Below, one piece after another: positions 6,457-15,981 of a DNA stretch of 40,239 bases. The stretch is from Caryophanales bacterium UBA5026 (GTDB lineage: Bacteria; Bacillota_I; Bacilli_A; RF39; UBA660), in NCBI GenBank assembly GCA_002416285.1, contig DICM01000027.1, positions 1-40,239 of the forward strand, in the 5' to 3' direction. The notes below the pieces were generated by a model, which saw only the letters and a program-made list of their open reading frames with translations, was not told the origin of the DNA and did no database searches. The first letter of the stretch is position 1; the number at the start of each line of letters is the position of its first letter. The position numbers and the translations under genes were made by a program.

Positions 6457-8205
6457 TTGAATAAAAGAGCAGGGGTATATGTTCGAGTGTCAACAGAAGA
6501 ACAAAGAGATTATGGATATTCAATTGATGGACAGTTAAGGGAATTAAGAGATTATTGTAAAAGACAGGACTATGTCATTGGGGATATTTACAATGATGCA
6601 GGACATAGTGCTAAAGATTTAAAACGACCAAATATGGAGAGAATGCTTGAAGATATTGCAAAAGGAAATATAGATGTAGTTGTTGCAATTAAAGTTGATA
6701 GACTAACTCGTGAAGGTTATGATGGACATTGGTTTTTAAAATATTGTAAAGAGCATAATTGTATGATAGATTTACTTTATGAAAATTATGATATCAATAC
6801 ACCAAATGGTGAAATGTTATATGGGATGAATGTACTATTTGCTCAAAGAGAACGAAGAGAAATTGCAGGTAGAACAAAGCGAGGTATGGAAGAGGCCGTA
6901 AGACAAGGAAAATACCCTAATAAACCACCGTATGGCTACAAAAAAGATGAAAATGGTATATTAGTACCTGATCCAATTACTTCTATCGTCGTGCAAGATA
7001 TTTATGATATGTATTTAAATGGAATGTCTAGTGTAGATGTTATGGAAAAATTAAAAGATGATAATCGATATACTGATTATTTTAGTGTAAGACCACATAC
7101 AATTATTAATATTATTAAAAATCCAATTTATAAAGGTGATTTAATATGGGGAAAGACAAATCGAAAAAAGGAAGATATTGTATATTTAGAACATCATCAT
7201 CAAGCACTTGTTTCAAAGGAAGTATGGGAAAAAGCACAAGACCAAATTATTCGTAATACCAATGGTGGATATGGTGAAAAAGTTCATATCTTTAGAGGTG
7301 TTATTAAATGTCCTCATTGCCACAAACCAATGAGTAATTACTTTTCTAGGAAGCATAAAGGTAAAAAAATAAAATTAACTTACTATTTAACTTGTCATAA
7401 TCGAGAATGCCAAGATTATAAGAAACTATATAATACAGGGAAAATAGAACAAGAATTACTACCATTGTTACAAGATTTGTGTGTCTTTTCCATCCTAAAT
7501 GATAATGTCATTAATATACCTAATTTAAAAGGTAAAAACCAGTTACTAGCACTTGAAAAAGCATTAGAGGAATTAACCAAGAAAGAAAATAATGTAATTA
7601 GTTTATTTGTTGATAATAGATTAAATAAACAACTCCTAGATAATAAAATGAATCAAATTGTAAAAGAACGAGAAAATATCAATCATAAAATAGAGAAGTT
7701 AAGTGATGAAAAATTATTTAAATTTGATAATGATATTGAAGAACTATTTGATAAAAGAAACCCTCAACCTAACATTGCTATATCCAATCTATGGAACTTA
7801 CTCACAAGAGGAGCAAAGCGAGATATTATTCAAAAATATGTCAAAGAAATTGAAGTTAATATTGATGAAAACTATGACATTTCAATTGAAAAAGTAATTT
7901 TCTATAATGATTTTTTACAAAATGATTTGTTTAGTTTTAGTGAATATTTAATAAATAAAGCAAATGAAAGAAATAATACATTTGAAATAAAAGGAATTTA
8001 CAGTAAATTTGATTTTGAACAAATAATGAAAGCTTTAAAACCAAAAGAAATATTTGATATTGATGAAATCATTAAAGCAAGAACATTTGAATATGAAAAT
8101 CAAATGACAGAATTAGAAAAAATAAAGGGCAATAAAACATTATTTATCTATGGGATTAAAATCAATGAGGAAGTAAACAACTTTAAAATAGTTGTTCCAA
8201 ATTAG
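6457..8205 (+). CDS. Large serine recombinase (integrase)
   Basis: 582 residues from TTG at 6457, chosen because AAGGAGTGAT (6444-6453) precedes it; the upstream ATG at 6400 lies in the attenuator hairpin. Resolvase domain: AGVYVRVSTEEQ with catalytic S12, SIDGQ, then KVDRLTR and GRTKRGMEEAVRQGK. The recombinase domain begins at about PPYGYKKD (residue 157). A zinc ribbon has CPHC (about 286-289) with C..NREC later, then a long coiled coil and a ~100-residue C-terminal segment. This is the architecture of TndX/TnpX-type large serine recombinases that integrate and excise mobile elements by cutting att sites with a 2-bp overlap. It is followed after 7 bases by the MobV gene. Such recombinases usually sit at one end of their element, so the left att site should lie just upstream. 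Confidence 0.93.
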   Translation: MNKRAGVYVRVSTEEQRDYGYSIDGQLRELRDYCKRQDYVIGDIYNDAGHSAKDLKRPNMERMLEDIAKGNIDVVVAIKVDRLTREGYDGHWFLKYCKEHNCMIDLLYENYDINTPNGEMLYGMNVLFAQRERREIAGRTKRGMEEAVRQGKYPNKPPYGYKKDENGILVPDPITSIVVQDIYDMYLNGMSSVDVMEKLKDDNRYTDYFSVRPHTIINIIKNPIYKGDLIWGKTNRKKEDIVYLEHHHQALVSKEVWEKAQDQIIRNTNGGYGEKVHIFRGVIKCPHCHKPMSNYFSRKHKGKKIKLTYYLTCHNRECQDYKKLYNTGKIEQELLPLLQDLCVFSILNDNVINIPNLKGKNQLLALEKALEELTKKENNVISLFVDNRLNKQLLDNKMNQIVKERENINHKIEKLSDEKLFKFDNDIEELFDKRNPQPNIAISNLWNLLTRGAKRDIIQKYVKEIEVNIDENYDISIEKVIFYNDFLQNDLFSFSEYLINKANERNNTFEIKGIYSKFDFEQIMKALKPKEIFDIDEIIKARTFEYENQMTELEKIKGNKTLFIYGIKINEEVNNFKIVVPN

Positions 8206-8212
8206 GTGAAAT

Positions 8213-9466
8213 ATGAGTTATGCAATCTTTAGAGTAGAGCCCATTAATAAACTAAAGGATTTAGGACAAATTGGAGCTCATAACGGAAGATTAAAAGAAG
8301 CATACAAAAGTAATCCCGATATAGATAAAAGTAAGTCTCATGAAAATGTTCATTTAATACCACTATCAAATAGTAATTATCATAATAGTTATATGCAATT
8401 AGTAAGTGACTATAAAGTACAACACGATAAGAAACAGGAAACAGAACGAGAAAATAGAAAGAAAACATTTACTCAGATGTTAGATGATTCCAATAGTGTA
8501 GTTGCTGATGAATTATTGTTTACAAGTGATAAAGAATTTTTCAAAGATATGAGTAAAGATGAAATAATCAAATGGGCAAATGCCTGTATGGATTTTGTCT
8601 ATGAAGATATTGGTTATAATAAGAATCAAGTATTAAATGCAGTTATTCATTTGGATGAGAAAACACCACACTTACATTGTGTGGTAGTACCTTTAATTAA
8701 AAAATACGATAAGCGAAGTAAACAAGATAAATTAACTATATCTAAAAAATATTATATGAAAGATAAACAATACCTATCTGCCCTACAAGATAAATACCAT
8801 GCGCGAATGCTGAAAAATGGTTACGATTTAGATAGGGGGATTAAAAATAGTGATAATGAACATATCGATATTAAGCAATATAAAAAAATCACTAGAAAAT
8901 TAAACCTAGAACTTGAAAGCAAGAATAAAAAATTAACTGGGGCAATGGAAGAATTAGAAACGAAAATGACTTCTAATAAAGAAATGGTGTTTGATAAAGA
9001 ATATGTAAAAGTCAAAAAAGATACCTTTGATTCTATGAATAAAGTAATTAACAAAGCAAAAAAAGTTATAGATATACAACCAAAAATTCAAAAGGTTTAT
9101 AGTGAAGTAGATGAGTATGCGAAATCGTATCGATATTTAGAGAATGAGAATACCAACATCAAAAAAGAAGTTAAATATTTAAGAAATCAAAATTATAAGT
9201 TAGAGCAAGAAAATAAAGACCTAATGACCTATATAAAAGCCATTTTAAAGGTTATCAAAGAGTTCTTTAGAGAATTACTAATCATTGGTAATGATCGAGT
9301 AAAATCAAGAACAACGGAAGAAATAAAGGAATACTATAATCAAGAAGATTTTAAAAAAGCTGATATCTATGATATAGCATTAGATACAGATAAAGAAGAT
9401 GAATTATTTGAGTTTGCAGATATTGATAAATATTATTTTAAAGATGATGGAGATTTTGAAAGATAA
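8213..9466 (+). CDS. MobV-family (Pre/Mob) relaxase
   Basis: 417 residues. The N-terminal ~220 residues match Pre/MobV relaxases: MSYAIFRVEPI, AHNGRLKEAYKSNPDID (23-39), SHENVHLI, and the metal-binding motif HLDEKTPHLH at 146-155 with three His plus Glu. The rest is a long coiled coil typical of the family, ending in an acidic tail. It would nick the element's oriT and lead the single strand into a recipient through another element's conjugation machinery. It forms an operon with the recombinase (7-base gap, GGTGAAAT ribosome site). No type IV secretion or coupling-protein gene is seen, so the element should be mobilizable rather than self-transmissible. Confidence 0.92.
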   Translation: MSYAIFRVEPINKLKDLGQIGAHNGRLKEAYKSNPDIDKSKSHENVHLIPLSNSNYHNSYMQLVSDYKVQHDKKQETERENRKKTFTQMLDDSNSVVADELLFTSDKEFFKDMSKDEIIKWANACMDFVYEDIGYNKNQVLNAVIHLDEKTPHLHCVVVPLIKKYDKRSKQDKLTISKKYYMKDKQYLSALQDKYHARMLKNGYDLDRGIKNSDNEHIDIKQYKKITRKLNLELESKNKKLTGAMEELETKMTSNKEMVFDKEYVKVKKDTFDSMNKVINKAKKVIDIQPKIQKVYSEVDEYAKSYRYLENENTNIKKEVKYLRNQNYKLEQENKDLMTYIKAILKVIKEFFRELLIIGNDRVKSRTTEEIKEYYNQEDFKKADIYDIALDTDKEDELFEFADIDKYYFKDDGDFER

Positions 9467-9537
9467 CTATGCTATAATAGTTTTATAAAATAATCAGTCT
9501 TAGATGAATCTACATAATAAAAGGGAGGTACATATTA

Positions 9538-10248
9538 ATGAATGACAATTCAAATATAAAAATCTGTTATCCAAGAAATAGAGAAGTTAAGAATAGAGAA
9601 AGTAAAATAGAAAAAGATATATATACTATTCGTTTTGACGAAAACAATGTAATTGAAGTTATAAGTAAAGATATTAATTACAAATTGGATAATAATCAAG
9701 TGAGAAAAATTTTTAAATATTTAGTTTCTATAATGCTTACTAATCCAAAAGAAAATAGAATCTCAGCTACATATGGGATACTTAATACCCTTGTTGAGAC
9801 AAAAAAAAGTTTAACTGAAGAAGATAAAGAAAACTTTATTTTAGGAGTTTGGGCTTATAATTATTTAAAATTTTCAGAAAAACAAAATTTAGATTTATTT
9901 GATATTCGAGAAGAATATTACGATGAACTATTTAAATTCAAAAGAATAGAGAATGAGATAAAAGTATTTGGGGAATTCGGATATTCTGAAACAAATCCAA
10001 TTCAAGTTAGCAATATATATGCTATAAATGATTATTTTTCAAAATTAAGAACTAAATCTGGGAAAAAAATAAAATGGGAAAGAATAGAAAGTTGCGGTTT
10101 CGGAGAATTTAATGGATCAACAGATAAGTATTTAATTAAATATAGAAAAAATTTATTAAAACAAGAAACTATTATATTATATATAAATATTTATAATGTA
10201 ACTAACTCAACAGAGGCACCAAAAGGCTTTTTTATTCAAAACAGTTAA
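9538..10248 (+). CDS. Unknown cargo protein, 236 aa
   Basis: 236 residues, soluble, no membrane segment. I do not recognise the family. The N-terminal third carries a short beta-rich stretch (IYTIRFDENNVIEVIS) followed by helices; a more conserved-looking region is KIKWERIESCGFGEFN near residue 180. It starts with a strong AGGGAGGT site and is followed after 23 bases by the next unknown gene, so the pair looks co-transcribed. A TATAAT at about 9473-9478 may give it its own promoter. Place between relaxase and oriT is typical for cargo; a two-gene defence or toxin-antitoxin-like unit is possible but unproven. Confidence 0.7.
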   Translation: MNDNSNIKICYPRNREVKNRESKIEKDIYTIRFDENNVIEVISKDINYKLDNNQVRKIFKYLVSIMLTNPKENRISATYGILNTLVETKKSLTEEDKENFILGVWAYNYLKFSEKQNLDLFDIREEYYDELFKFKRIENEIKVFGEFGYSETNPIQVSNIYAINDYFSKLRTKSGKKIKWERIESCGFGEFNGSTDKYLIKYRKNLLKQETIILYINIYNVTNSTEAPKGFFIQNS

Positions 10249-10271
10249 TTACATAAAACAGGAGGTAGAAT

Positions 10272-10826
10272 ATGTTGTTTTCTTTAGAAGATGTTAATGA
10301 AGTAATAAGAAGTAAAGAAATGCATGCTGGAGTCGAAAAATACTTAAATGTTATGCAACTTTATAGAAGTAGTGAAAATTTGTCAAATGATTCTCTTTTT
10401 AGAAAAAAATATACAGGGTTTTATAGAATGGGTAAAAAAGCACAATTATGGTATGATACTTATTTTGAGTATATGGATAAACTAAAACAAAACAAAATCA
10501 TAACTTTTGATGAAATATTTGATTATTTATTTGAGATGTTTAATAAAAAAGAATCTTCTTTTTCTAGCAAATTATTGCATACAGTAAATAATGATATGCC
10601 AATATTAGATAAAAATGTATTGATTAATTTAGGCTTATATAAAAAATTTCTGAATAAAAACTATAGTAAAAAGGAAATATACAAAGAAATCCAAATTAAA
10701 TATAATGAGTTGTTACAAGATAGTAAAATTAATATAATTTTAGAGATTTTTGATAATGAATTTTCAGATGTAAAAGATCAAATATCAAAAACAAAGAAGC
10801 TTGATTTTATTTTGTGGAAATTATAA
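10272..10826 (+). CDS. Unknown cargo protein with helix-rich fold, 184 aa
   Basis: 184 residues, mostly helical, no membrane segment. The stretch FSSKLLHTVNNDMPILDKNV (about 97-116), following an FYRMGKKAQLWYDTYFEYM helix, resembles the pattern seen in some HhH-type or glycosylase-like small proteins where a Ser/Lys-containing helix is followed by a short loop and a conserved Asp, but this is only a visual resemblance. Start at 10272 has CAGGAGGT 8 bases upstream. It pairs with the preceding gene. The oriT-like inverted repeat begins 18 bases after its stop. Confidence 0.65.
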   Translation: MLFSLEDVNEVIRSKEMHAGVEKYLNVMQLYRSSENLSNDSLFRKKYTGFYRMGKKAQLWYDTYFEYMDKLKQNKIITFDEIFDYLFEMFNKKESSFSSKLLHTVNNDMPILDKNVLINLGLYKKFLNKNYSKKEIYKEIQIKYNELLQDSKINIILEIFDNEFSDVKDQISKTKKLDFILWKL

Positions 10827-10843
10827 GTTTGACAAAAGAGTAA

Positions 10844-10897
10844 CACACTACGCTATTGGCTTTAGCCAATAACGAGTGTGCAAAGGGAGAACCCTTT
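10844..10897 (+). other. Candidate oriT of the MobV element
   Basis: CACACT (10844-10849) pairs with AGTGTG (10875-10880), and inside it TATTGGCT (10854-10861) pairs with AGCCAATA (10864-10871). A second hairpin AAAGGG/CCCTTT (10882-10897) follows. Inverted repeats with CACAC/GTGTG-type arms near the mob gene are typical MobV recombination sites (RSA/oriT). The location, about 1.4 kb after the relaxase gene, is unusual but acceptable. The nick site cannot be assigned by eye. Confidence 0.6.
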
Positions 10898-10952
10898 TGA
10901 TACCCCTTTCTCATAATTTTTGCTAATACTTGATGTGCAAAAATCATATTAA

Positions 10953-10977
10953 GATAAAGCAATATTATTGCTTTATC
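10953..10977. repeat. Hairpin in the oriT region
   Basis: GATAAAGCAA / TTGCTTTATC, a perfect 10-bp stem with 5-nt loop. The T-run is short, so it is a doubtful terminator; it may be part of the transfer region. Confidence 0.5.
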
Positions 10978-11036
10978 AAAAGTCTGTTGCCACTTTCATT
11001 TTTGCTAACGCAAAAACAAAACGTGCCTCGACTTTT

Positions 11037-11076
11037 AAAAAATGACCTAATTGCGTTTGCGAAAAGGTCATTTTTT
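11037..11076. terminator. Bidirectional terminator before the helicase cluster
   Basis: AAAAAATGACCT (11037-11048) pairs with AGGTCATTTTTT (11065-11076). The A/T runs on both sides let it work on either strand. Confidence 0.7.
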
Positions 11077-11145
11077 CTTATATTCAATTATATCTTGAAC
11101 ATTACAATATTTATAAATTACTAATAAAATCCAGTAATATTATGT

Positions 11146-11151
11146 TATAAT
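11146..11151 (+). promoter_or_regulatory. -10 box for the helicase cluster
   Basis: TATAAT at 11146-11151, 37 bases before the first helicase gene and after a strong terminator, so it is the probable start of the four-gene transcript. The -35 is not clear. Confidence 0.45.
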
Positions 11152-11188
11152 CATATATAGAAGGTTAAGTTGTACAAGAAAAGGATTT

Positions 11189-12754
11189 GTGTGCATGATA
11201 TATGGAATTTTAGTAACGGTAATCATTTTTATATTATATTTTTTGAAATTAAAATCAAAGAAAATTGCAGATTTAGAAAACAAAAACAACGATTTAATTT
11301 TAAAATCTAAAAAAATGAAAAAAGAATTAAAGATAGCAAAAAATCAAAGAGATGCAATGTTATCTAAGATAGATTCTTTAAATGAAAATTTAAGATTTTA
11401 TACTGAAATTGATAAAGAGTCAATTTTGCTAAATAACAATAAAAAAATAGAAATAATTTCTTCTGAAAATAAAATTGAAACAGAGGATATTGATAATATC
11501 AATGAAGAGAAAAAAGAAATATTTAAGTTAATGGAAAAAACAAATAATAATATAATCATTACAGGTAAAGCAGGGACAGGAAAGAGTTTTTTATTGAAGT
11601 ATTTTCGTAAAAAAACAAATAAGAGAGTTATTTATACAGCACCAACCGGAATATCAGCTTTAAATATTCGGGGAGTAACTCTTCATTCAATCTTTGGTTT
11701 TCATAATCTAGTAGAGGATAAAGAAATATATTTATCGCAAAATCAAAAAGAATTATTTAAGAATATAGATACATTGGTTATTGATGAAATTTCTATGGTA
11801 AGAGTTGATGTTTTTAAAAAAATAGATATTATTTTGAAATTAGCAAATGAAAATGATACATTATTTGGAGGAAAACAAATAATTTTATTAGGTGATTTAT
11901 TTCAATTACCTCCTATCGTAAAAAAAGATGAGGTAGAATATCTAAATGACAAATATGGGGGTAAGTTTTTCTTTAATTATAATGGTTTTAAAAATGGAAA
12001 CTTTATTTTTAGAGAATTAAATGAAGTTTTTCGACAAAGCAATAAGAAGTTTATAAGTATATTAAATCATCTTCGCGAAGGAATTGTTGAAGAAGAAGAG
12101 TTAAGTTATCTTAATAATAGATATACAACTACAATTCCAAAAAGAGTAGTACAAGTAGTTCCAACAAAAGCAGAAGCAAATATAATAAATGAAAACAACT
12201 TAAATGCAATCAATTCAAAGGAATACAAATATGACGCAATTATTACAATGGGAGAGCATGTTTTAAAGGAAACTGATTTTTCGTGTGAATTTAATTTAAA
12301 ATTGAAAATCGGATGCATTGTTATGATGATTAATAATGATTCTGAAGACCAGCGTTGGGTTAACGGAACATTAGGCATAATATCGGGATTAACTGACGAT
12401 TTCATAAAAATTACAATAAATGGAATAGAATACAATGTGAGTAGAGTTCCATTCGAACAATATCAATGTAAATATAATAAATCAACAAAAAAAGTCGAAT
12501 ATGAGGTAATTACTAGTGTAAATCAGTATCCTATTGTTTTGGCTTATGCAATAACAATCCACAAGTCACAAGGAATGACATATCCTCAAATGGCAGTTGA
12601 TTTAAAAAATTGTTTTGCGTCAGGACAAGCATATGTTGCATTATCTAGATGTTCGAATTTAGATAAATTATATTTAGTAAGTAAAATAGAGGCACGATTT
12701 ATAAGGGTCGATCAAGCAGTAGTTGATTTTTATAAAAATATCAAAAAAGTTTAA
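11189..12754 (+). CDS. Membrane-anchored PIF1-like helicase
   Basis: 521 residues. An N-terminal hydrophobic segment (about 4-20) and a coiled coil (about 22-75) precede a complete SF1B PIF1-like helicase: Walker A GKAGTGKS (126-133), TAPTGISALNIRG, Walker B VIDEISM (D199, E200), GDLFQLPP (235-242), LNEVFRQSNKKF, and the 2B/motif V-VI region TIHKSQGMTY (H458) with YVALSRCSNLDKLYL. It should unwind or translocate DNA 5' to 3' using ATP. The membrane anchor is unusual for PIF1 enzymes. GTG at 11189 or ATG at 11195 may be the start; AAGGA lies 4 or 10 bases upstream respectively. The next gene follows after 17 bases. I infer that the enzyme works with the RecQ-like helicase downstream, perhaps at the cell membrane where phage or plasmid DNA enters. 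Confidence 0.85.
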   Translation: MCMIYGILVTVIIFILYFLKLKSKKIADLENKNNDLILKSKKMKKELKIAKNQRDAMLSKIDSLNENLRFYTEIDKESILLNNNKKIEIISSENKIETEDIDNINEEKKEIFKLMEKTNNNIIITGKAGTGKSFLLKYFRKKTNKRVIYTAPTGISALNIRGVTLHSIFGFHNLVEDKEIYLSQNQKELFKNIDTLVIDEISMVRVDVFKKIDIILKLANENDTLFGGKQIILLGDLFQLPPIVKKDEVEYLNDKYGGKFFFNYNGFKNGNFIFRELNEVFRQSNKKFISILNHLREGIVEEEELSYLNNRYTTTIPKRVVQVVPTKAEANIINENNLNAINSKEYKYDAIITMGEHVLKETDFSCEFNLKLKIGCIVMMINNDSEDQRWVNGTLGIISGLTDDFIKITINGIEYNVSRVPFEQYQCKYNKSTKKVEYEVITSVNQYPIVLAYAITIHKSQGMTYPQMAVDLKNCFASGQAYVALSRCSNLDKLYLVSKIEARFIRVDQAVVDFYKNIKKV

Positions 12755-12771
12755 ATAAGAGAGGTAAGTAT

Positions 12772-15700
12772 ATGAATGATGGAAAAATTACACAATTAAA
12801 GAACATGATATATAAATATATTTATGATGAAAATATAGATATCTATATTAAGTTACAAACTTTCTTTGAATTTTTAATAAAGGACTATATTAGAACAAAA
12901 GGAATTTTTAAGTATGAGTTTGAGGAGTCAAAAACTATTGATTTAATACATCAATATTCTGGTAAATATGATAGAATTGAGGAAATTATTTCAGTTGTAA
13001 AAGAAGTAAATAGAAAATCTAATGCTGGGTTGAAACATTATAATGATATGATTGTTTTTTATGATAAAATATTTGTGAAAAGAGTGGTTTTTGAGATTAA
13101 TCGATTCAACTATTATTTGTTTGGAAAAAACAATAGAAAATATTATATTGATGAAAATATTTTTGAACAGTTAAATATTGATGTTCAGAATCAATTTTCA
13201 CCTGTTACTAGTGAACATTTAGAAGTTGTACCAGAACTAAAAAAACAATTTTTTGATCAAAATCAAGAAGGGAATCAAAATATAATAAAAAGTAATTTTG
13301 ATATATTAATTAATATAGGAACAAGCAATAATGATTTTGGTTTTGTTATTAAAAAATTACAACAGGAATTCATTTCTAAATTTAAATATGAAAGTATATA
13401 TGCAACAATATTTAATTTTTTTCAAAGAAACTCTAAATTAGAAAAAGATACGATTATATTAAAATATGAAGATCAAGAAAAATTGATATTTGATTATAAA
13501 AAGGTTTATAGATTTGAAATGGTACTTTTATTATTAATTAAAAATAATTACTTTAAAGAAAATAAAATAAGAATAAATTCCTATGAAAAATATAATAATG
13601 AGTTAAAATGTGCTATCTATCATATTTCTGAACATTTTAGTAGAATAAGTCATTTGATGAAAAAAAAATTAGAACAAATAGAATTTGAAGTAGTGGAGGA
13701 ATCTAACGCAATATCTATTTCATTACATAACAATAGTCATGCTGAAATTGTATTAGAAGATTTAACTGAAAGAGTTTCAAGAAAAAGGTATCTATGGTTT
13801 GCACCCAATCTAAAATATGAAATAAATCATCAAGAAGAAGCAGATAATAAATTTTTATGTTATTATTTAAAAGACTTTTTCCAATATGAAAGATTTAAGC
13901 CAGGACAATTAGAATCGTTGGAACAAATTTTAAATAGTAATAATAATCAAATTATTATTATGCCTACAGGTTCTGGAAAGTCCTTAATATACTATTTTGT
14001 CGGTTTACTACAGCCATCACCATCAGTTATAGTTTCTCCAACAGATATTTTGATAAAAGATCAAATAAGAAATTTAATAGCACTACATAACATAGATGAT
14101 TGTGATGGGTATTACAGTTCTGAAAATGTTAATATCGTTACGCTACAAAATAAATTTAACTTTATAACACCAGCAACATTGCAAAAAAAGAATATAATAA
14201 AAAATCTAATAAGTTACAATGTTGATAATAAAATAGCAAATATATTTTTGGATGAAATCCACACTATAAGTAATTGGAGTCATTCTTTTAATCCAAATTA
14301 CTTGATGCTTTCCTTTAATTTATTAACATTTCTAGATACTTCAAAATATGTTGGATTTACTGCAACCGCAAATTATAGAGTTATAAAAGATATTTCTCAG
14401 CAACTAAAAATCGATTTTGAAAATATTATAACTCCAATTGAGTTGAAAAATAACAACGGTAATTTTATGTTTTTATCTTGTGATAATGAAAATAAATTTA
14501 ATGATCAATTCAACAAATTTGTTAATGATGTATTAGTCGATAGTAATGGTAAGGCTATAGTTTTTACAAAAAGTAAAGAGGATAATGAAAAAATTTTGAA
14601 GTCAATTAATAATGAGTTAAAAATTGATATTGACATTTTTACGGAGCAAAATGAAAATTCCTATTTAGGTTTTGTTAAAGGAAGACGCAGTATCTTAGTA
14701 TCGGAAAGTGATATGGGTGTTGGAATAAATATTCCTTCGGTAAGTAAAATTATGCATTATGGATTACCTATATCAAAAGCAAAGTATGTTCAAGAAATTG
14801 GAAGAGCCGGTAGAAATGGATCGGATTGTCAATCTGTAGTTGTATACAAAAATAAGAAAAATATGAGTAACAAGGAATTAAAATTACTAGACTTTAATTC
14901 AAGTATTGACGAAATATTGGATATAATATCAGAAAATGATTCAGATTTATCAAACTGTTTTAAAAGTATAATTGGTCATTTGGACCATTATTCTATTGTT
15001 TCTTCTAAAATATATAGTTTATATCAAAAACTATTAATAAATAATGATAAACAAAAATCTCACGAAATAATAAAGTTAAACAACCAAACAAAGATAGAGA
15101 AAGTTAAAAATGAAGTATATTTATATTTTTTAGTAAAAATGGGAATTGTTTATAATTGGTATATTTTAGAAATAGGGGATGATTATACTTATTATGATGT
15201 GGAAATATGTGAAAATATTTCTCTTTCTTATATTAAACAATCGTGTATTGAGTATATAAGTATATTTGGAGAAAGCAAAGAAACTATATATAGAATCGAA
15301 AGCTCTGATACTGTTAAGAATATTATATATGAATTACAAGATTGGTATTTTAATCAATTCCTGTTATATCATCGTGAGCAATTATTAAATATGTTAGATT
15401 TCTTTGAGATAAATGAAAGAAATCAATCAACGAGTAGAAATATAATTGATCAATTATCAAATTATTTTTCAATATCATCAACGGATATCGAAATGAGTGC
15501 CTCTGAATATTTAAAAGAAATTAAGATGAATCAAAAAATTGAATATTTATCTGAGGATAAAAATATATTTTCGTTACTGGAAGATGTTGTAACATCTGAC
15601 TCTGGTGATATTATAAAGATTCAGATGGAAGGCTATTTGGAAACAAGGTATGATTCTATGGCTGACTTATATATATTTCTGTATAATTTATTTAAAATGA

Positions 15701-15981
15701 ATAGTTTAAGTAAATCAAGATTTGAGAGGATTTTTCGAGAATTTACAGAAAGTCAATTAAAAGATTATGTCCAAATTATTCCGATAATATATAACAAGAT
15801 AAATGACATAGAGGAAAATATGGAATTTATTAGGATATATATGGAAAGAATGAATGAAGAGGAAATTTATGATACTATTTTTTCTGAGTGTGAAAAAGAC
15901 TTAATATATTATCATTATATAACTAAACAAATTAATAGTTTATTGAGGAGGAAAAATTATGGAAAATGTAAAGAAAATTGA
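12772..15981 (+). CDS. RecQ-like SF2 helicase, 1069 aa, with extra N and C domains
   Basis: The central part (about 375-700) is a RecQ-like helicase: FKPGQLESLEQIL (motif 0), MPTGSGKS (397-404), SPTDILIKDQ, LDEIHTISNWSHSF (DEIH 494-497), VGFTATAN, then a second RecA-like domain with IVFTKSKEDN, SESDMGVGINIP and QEIGRAGRNG (674-683, motif VI). DEIH instead of DEAH and the lack of a clear zinc-binding or HRDC domain set it apart from housekeeping RecQ. The N-terminal ~350 residues are unrecognised; SNAGLKHYND (around residue 84-92) recalls the conserved Asn/His stretch of DUF4145/HEPN-like N-domains, a weak visual match. The C-terminal ~370 residues are helical and unknown. The start has GAGAGGTAAG upstream; the 3' end overlaps the next gene by 23 bases, implying coupled translation. 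Confidence 0.85.
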   Translation: MNDGKITQLKNMIYKYIYDENIDIYIKLQTFFEFLIKDYIRTKGIFKYEFEESKTIDLIHQYSGKYDRIEEIISVVKEVNRKSNAGLKHYNDMIVFYDKIFVKRVVFEINRFNYYLFGKNNRKYYIDENIFEQLNIDVQNQFSPVTSEHLEVVPELKKQFFDQNQEGNQNIIKSNFDILINIGTSNNDFGFVIKKLQQEFISKFKYESIYATIFNFFQRNSKLEKDTIILKYEDQEKLIFDYKKVYRFEMVLLLLIKNNYFKENKIRINSYEKYNNELKCAIYHISEHFSRISHLMKKKLEQIEFEVVEESNAISISLHNNSHAEIVLEDLTERVSRKRYLWFAPNLKYEINHQEEADNKFLCYYLKDFFQYERFKPGQLESLEQILNSNNNQIIIMPTGSGKSLIYYFVGLLQPSPSVIVSPTDILIKDQIRNLIALHNIDDCDGYYSSENVNIVTLQNKFNFITPATLQKKNIIKNLISYNVDNKIANIFLDEIHTISNWSHSFNPNYLMLSFNLLTFLDTSKYVGFTATANYRVIKDISQQLKIDFENIITPIELKNNNGNFMFLSCDNENKFNDQFNKFVNDVLVDSNGKAIVFTKSKEDNEKILKSINNELKIDIDIFTEQNENSYLGFVKGRRSILVSESDMGVGINIPSVSKIMHYGLPISKAKYVQEIGRAGRNGSDCQSVVVYKNKKNMSNKELKLLDFNSSIDEILDIISENDSDLSNCFKSIIGHLDHYSIVSSKIYSLYQKLLINNDKQKSHEIIKLNNQTKIEKVKNEVYLYFLVKMGIVYNWYILEIGDDYTYYDVEICENISLSYIKQSCIEYISIFGESKETIYRIESSDTVKNIIYELQDWYFNQFLLYHREQLLNMLDFFEINERNQSTSRNIIDQLSNYFSISSTDIEMSASEYLKEIKMNQKIEYLSEDKNIFSLLEDVVTSDSGDIIKIQMEGYLETRYDSMADLYIFLYNLFKMNSLSKSRFERIFREFTESQLKDYVQIIPIIYNKINDIEENMEFIRIYMERMNEEEIYDTIFSECEKDLIYYHYITKQINSLLRRKNYGKCKEN

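Larger units (their letters stand above)
10827..11188. other. Non-coding region with oriT-like and other hairpins
   Basis: 362 bases with no convincing gene; a 64-codon frame at 10930-11124 runs through hairpins and has no ribosome site. It holds the oriT-like inverted repeat (10844-10880), a short hairpin (10882-10897), a hairpin at 10953-10977, a bidirectional terminator at 11037-11076 and a -10 box at 11146-11151 for the helicase operon. Confidence 0.7.

Noticed and set aside
10930..11124. 64-codon frame in the oriT region
   Set aside because: It runs through two hairpins and a terminator, has no ribosome site and an unlikely composition; the region is better explained as transfer origin and regulatory DNA.
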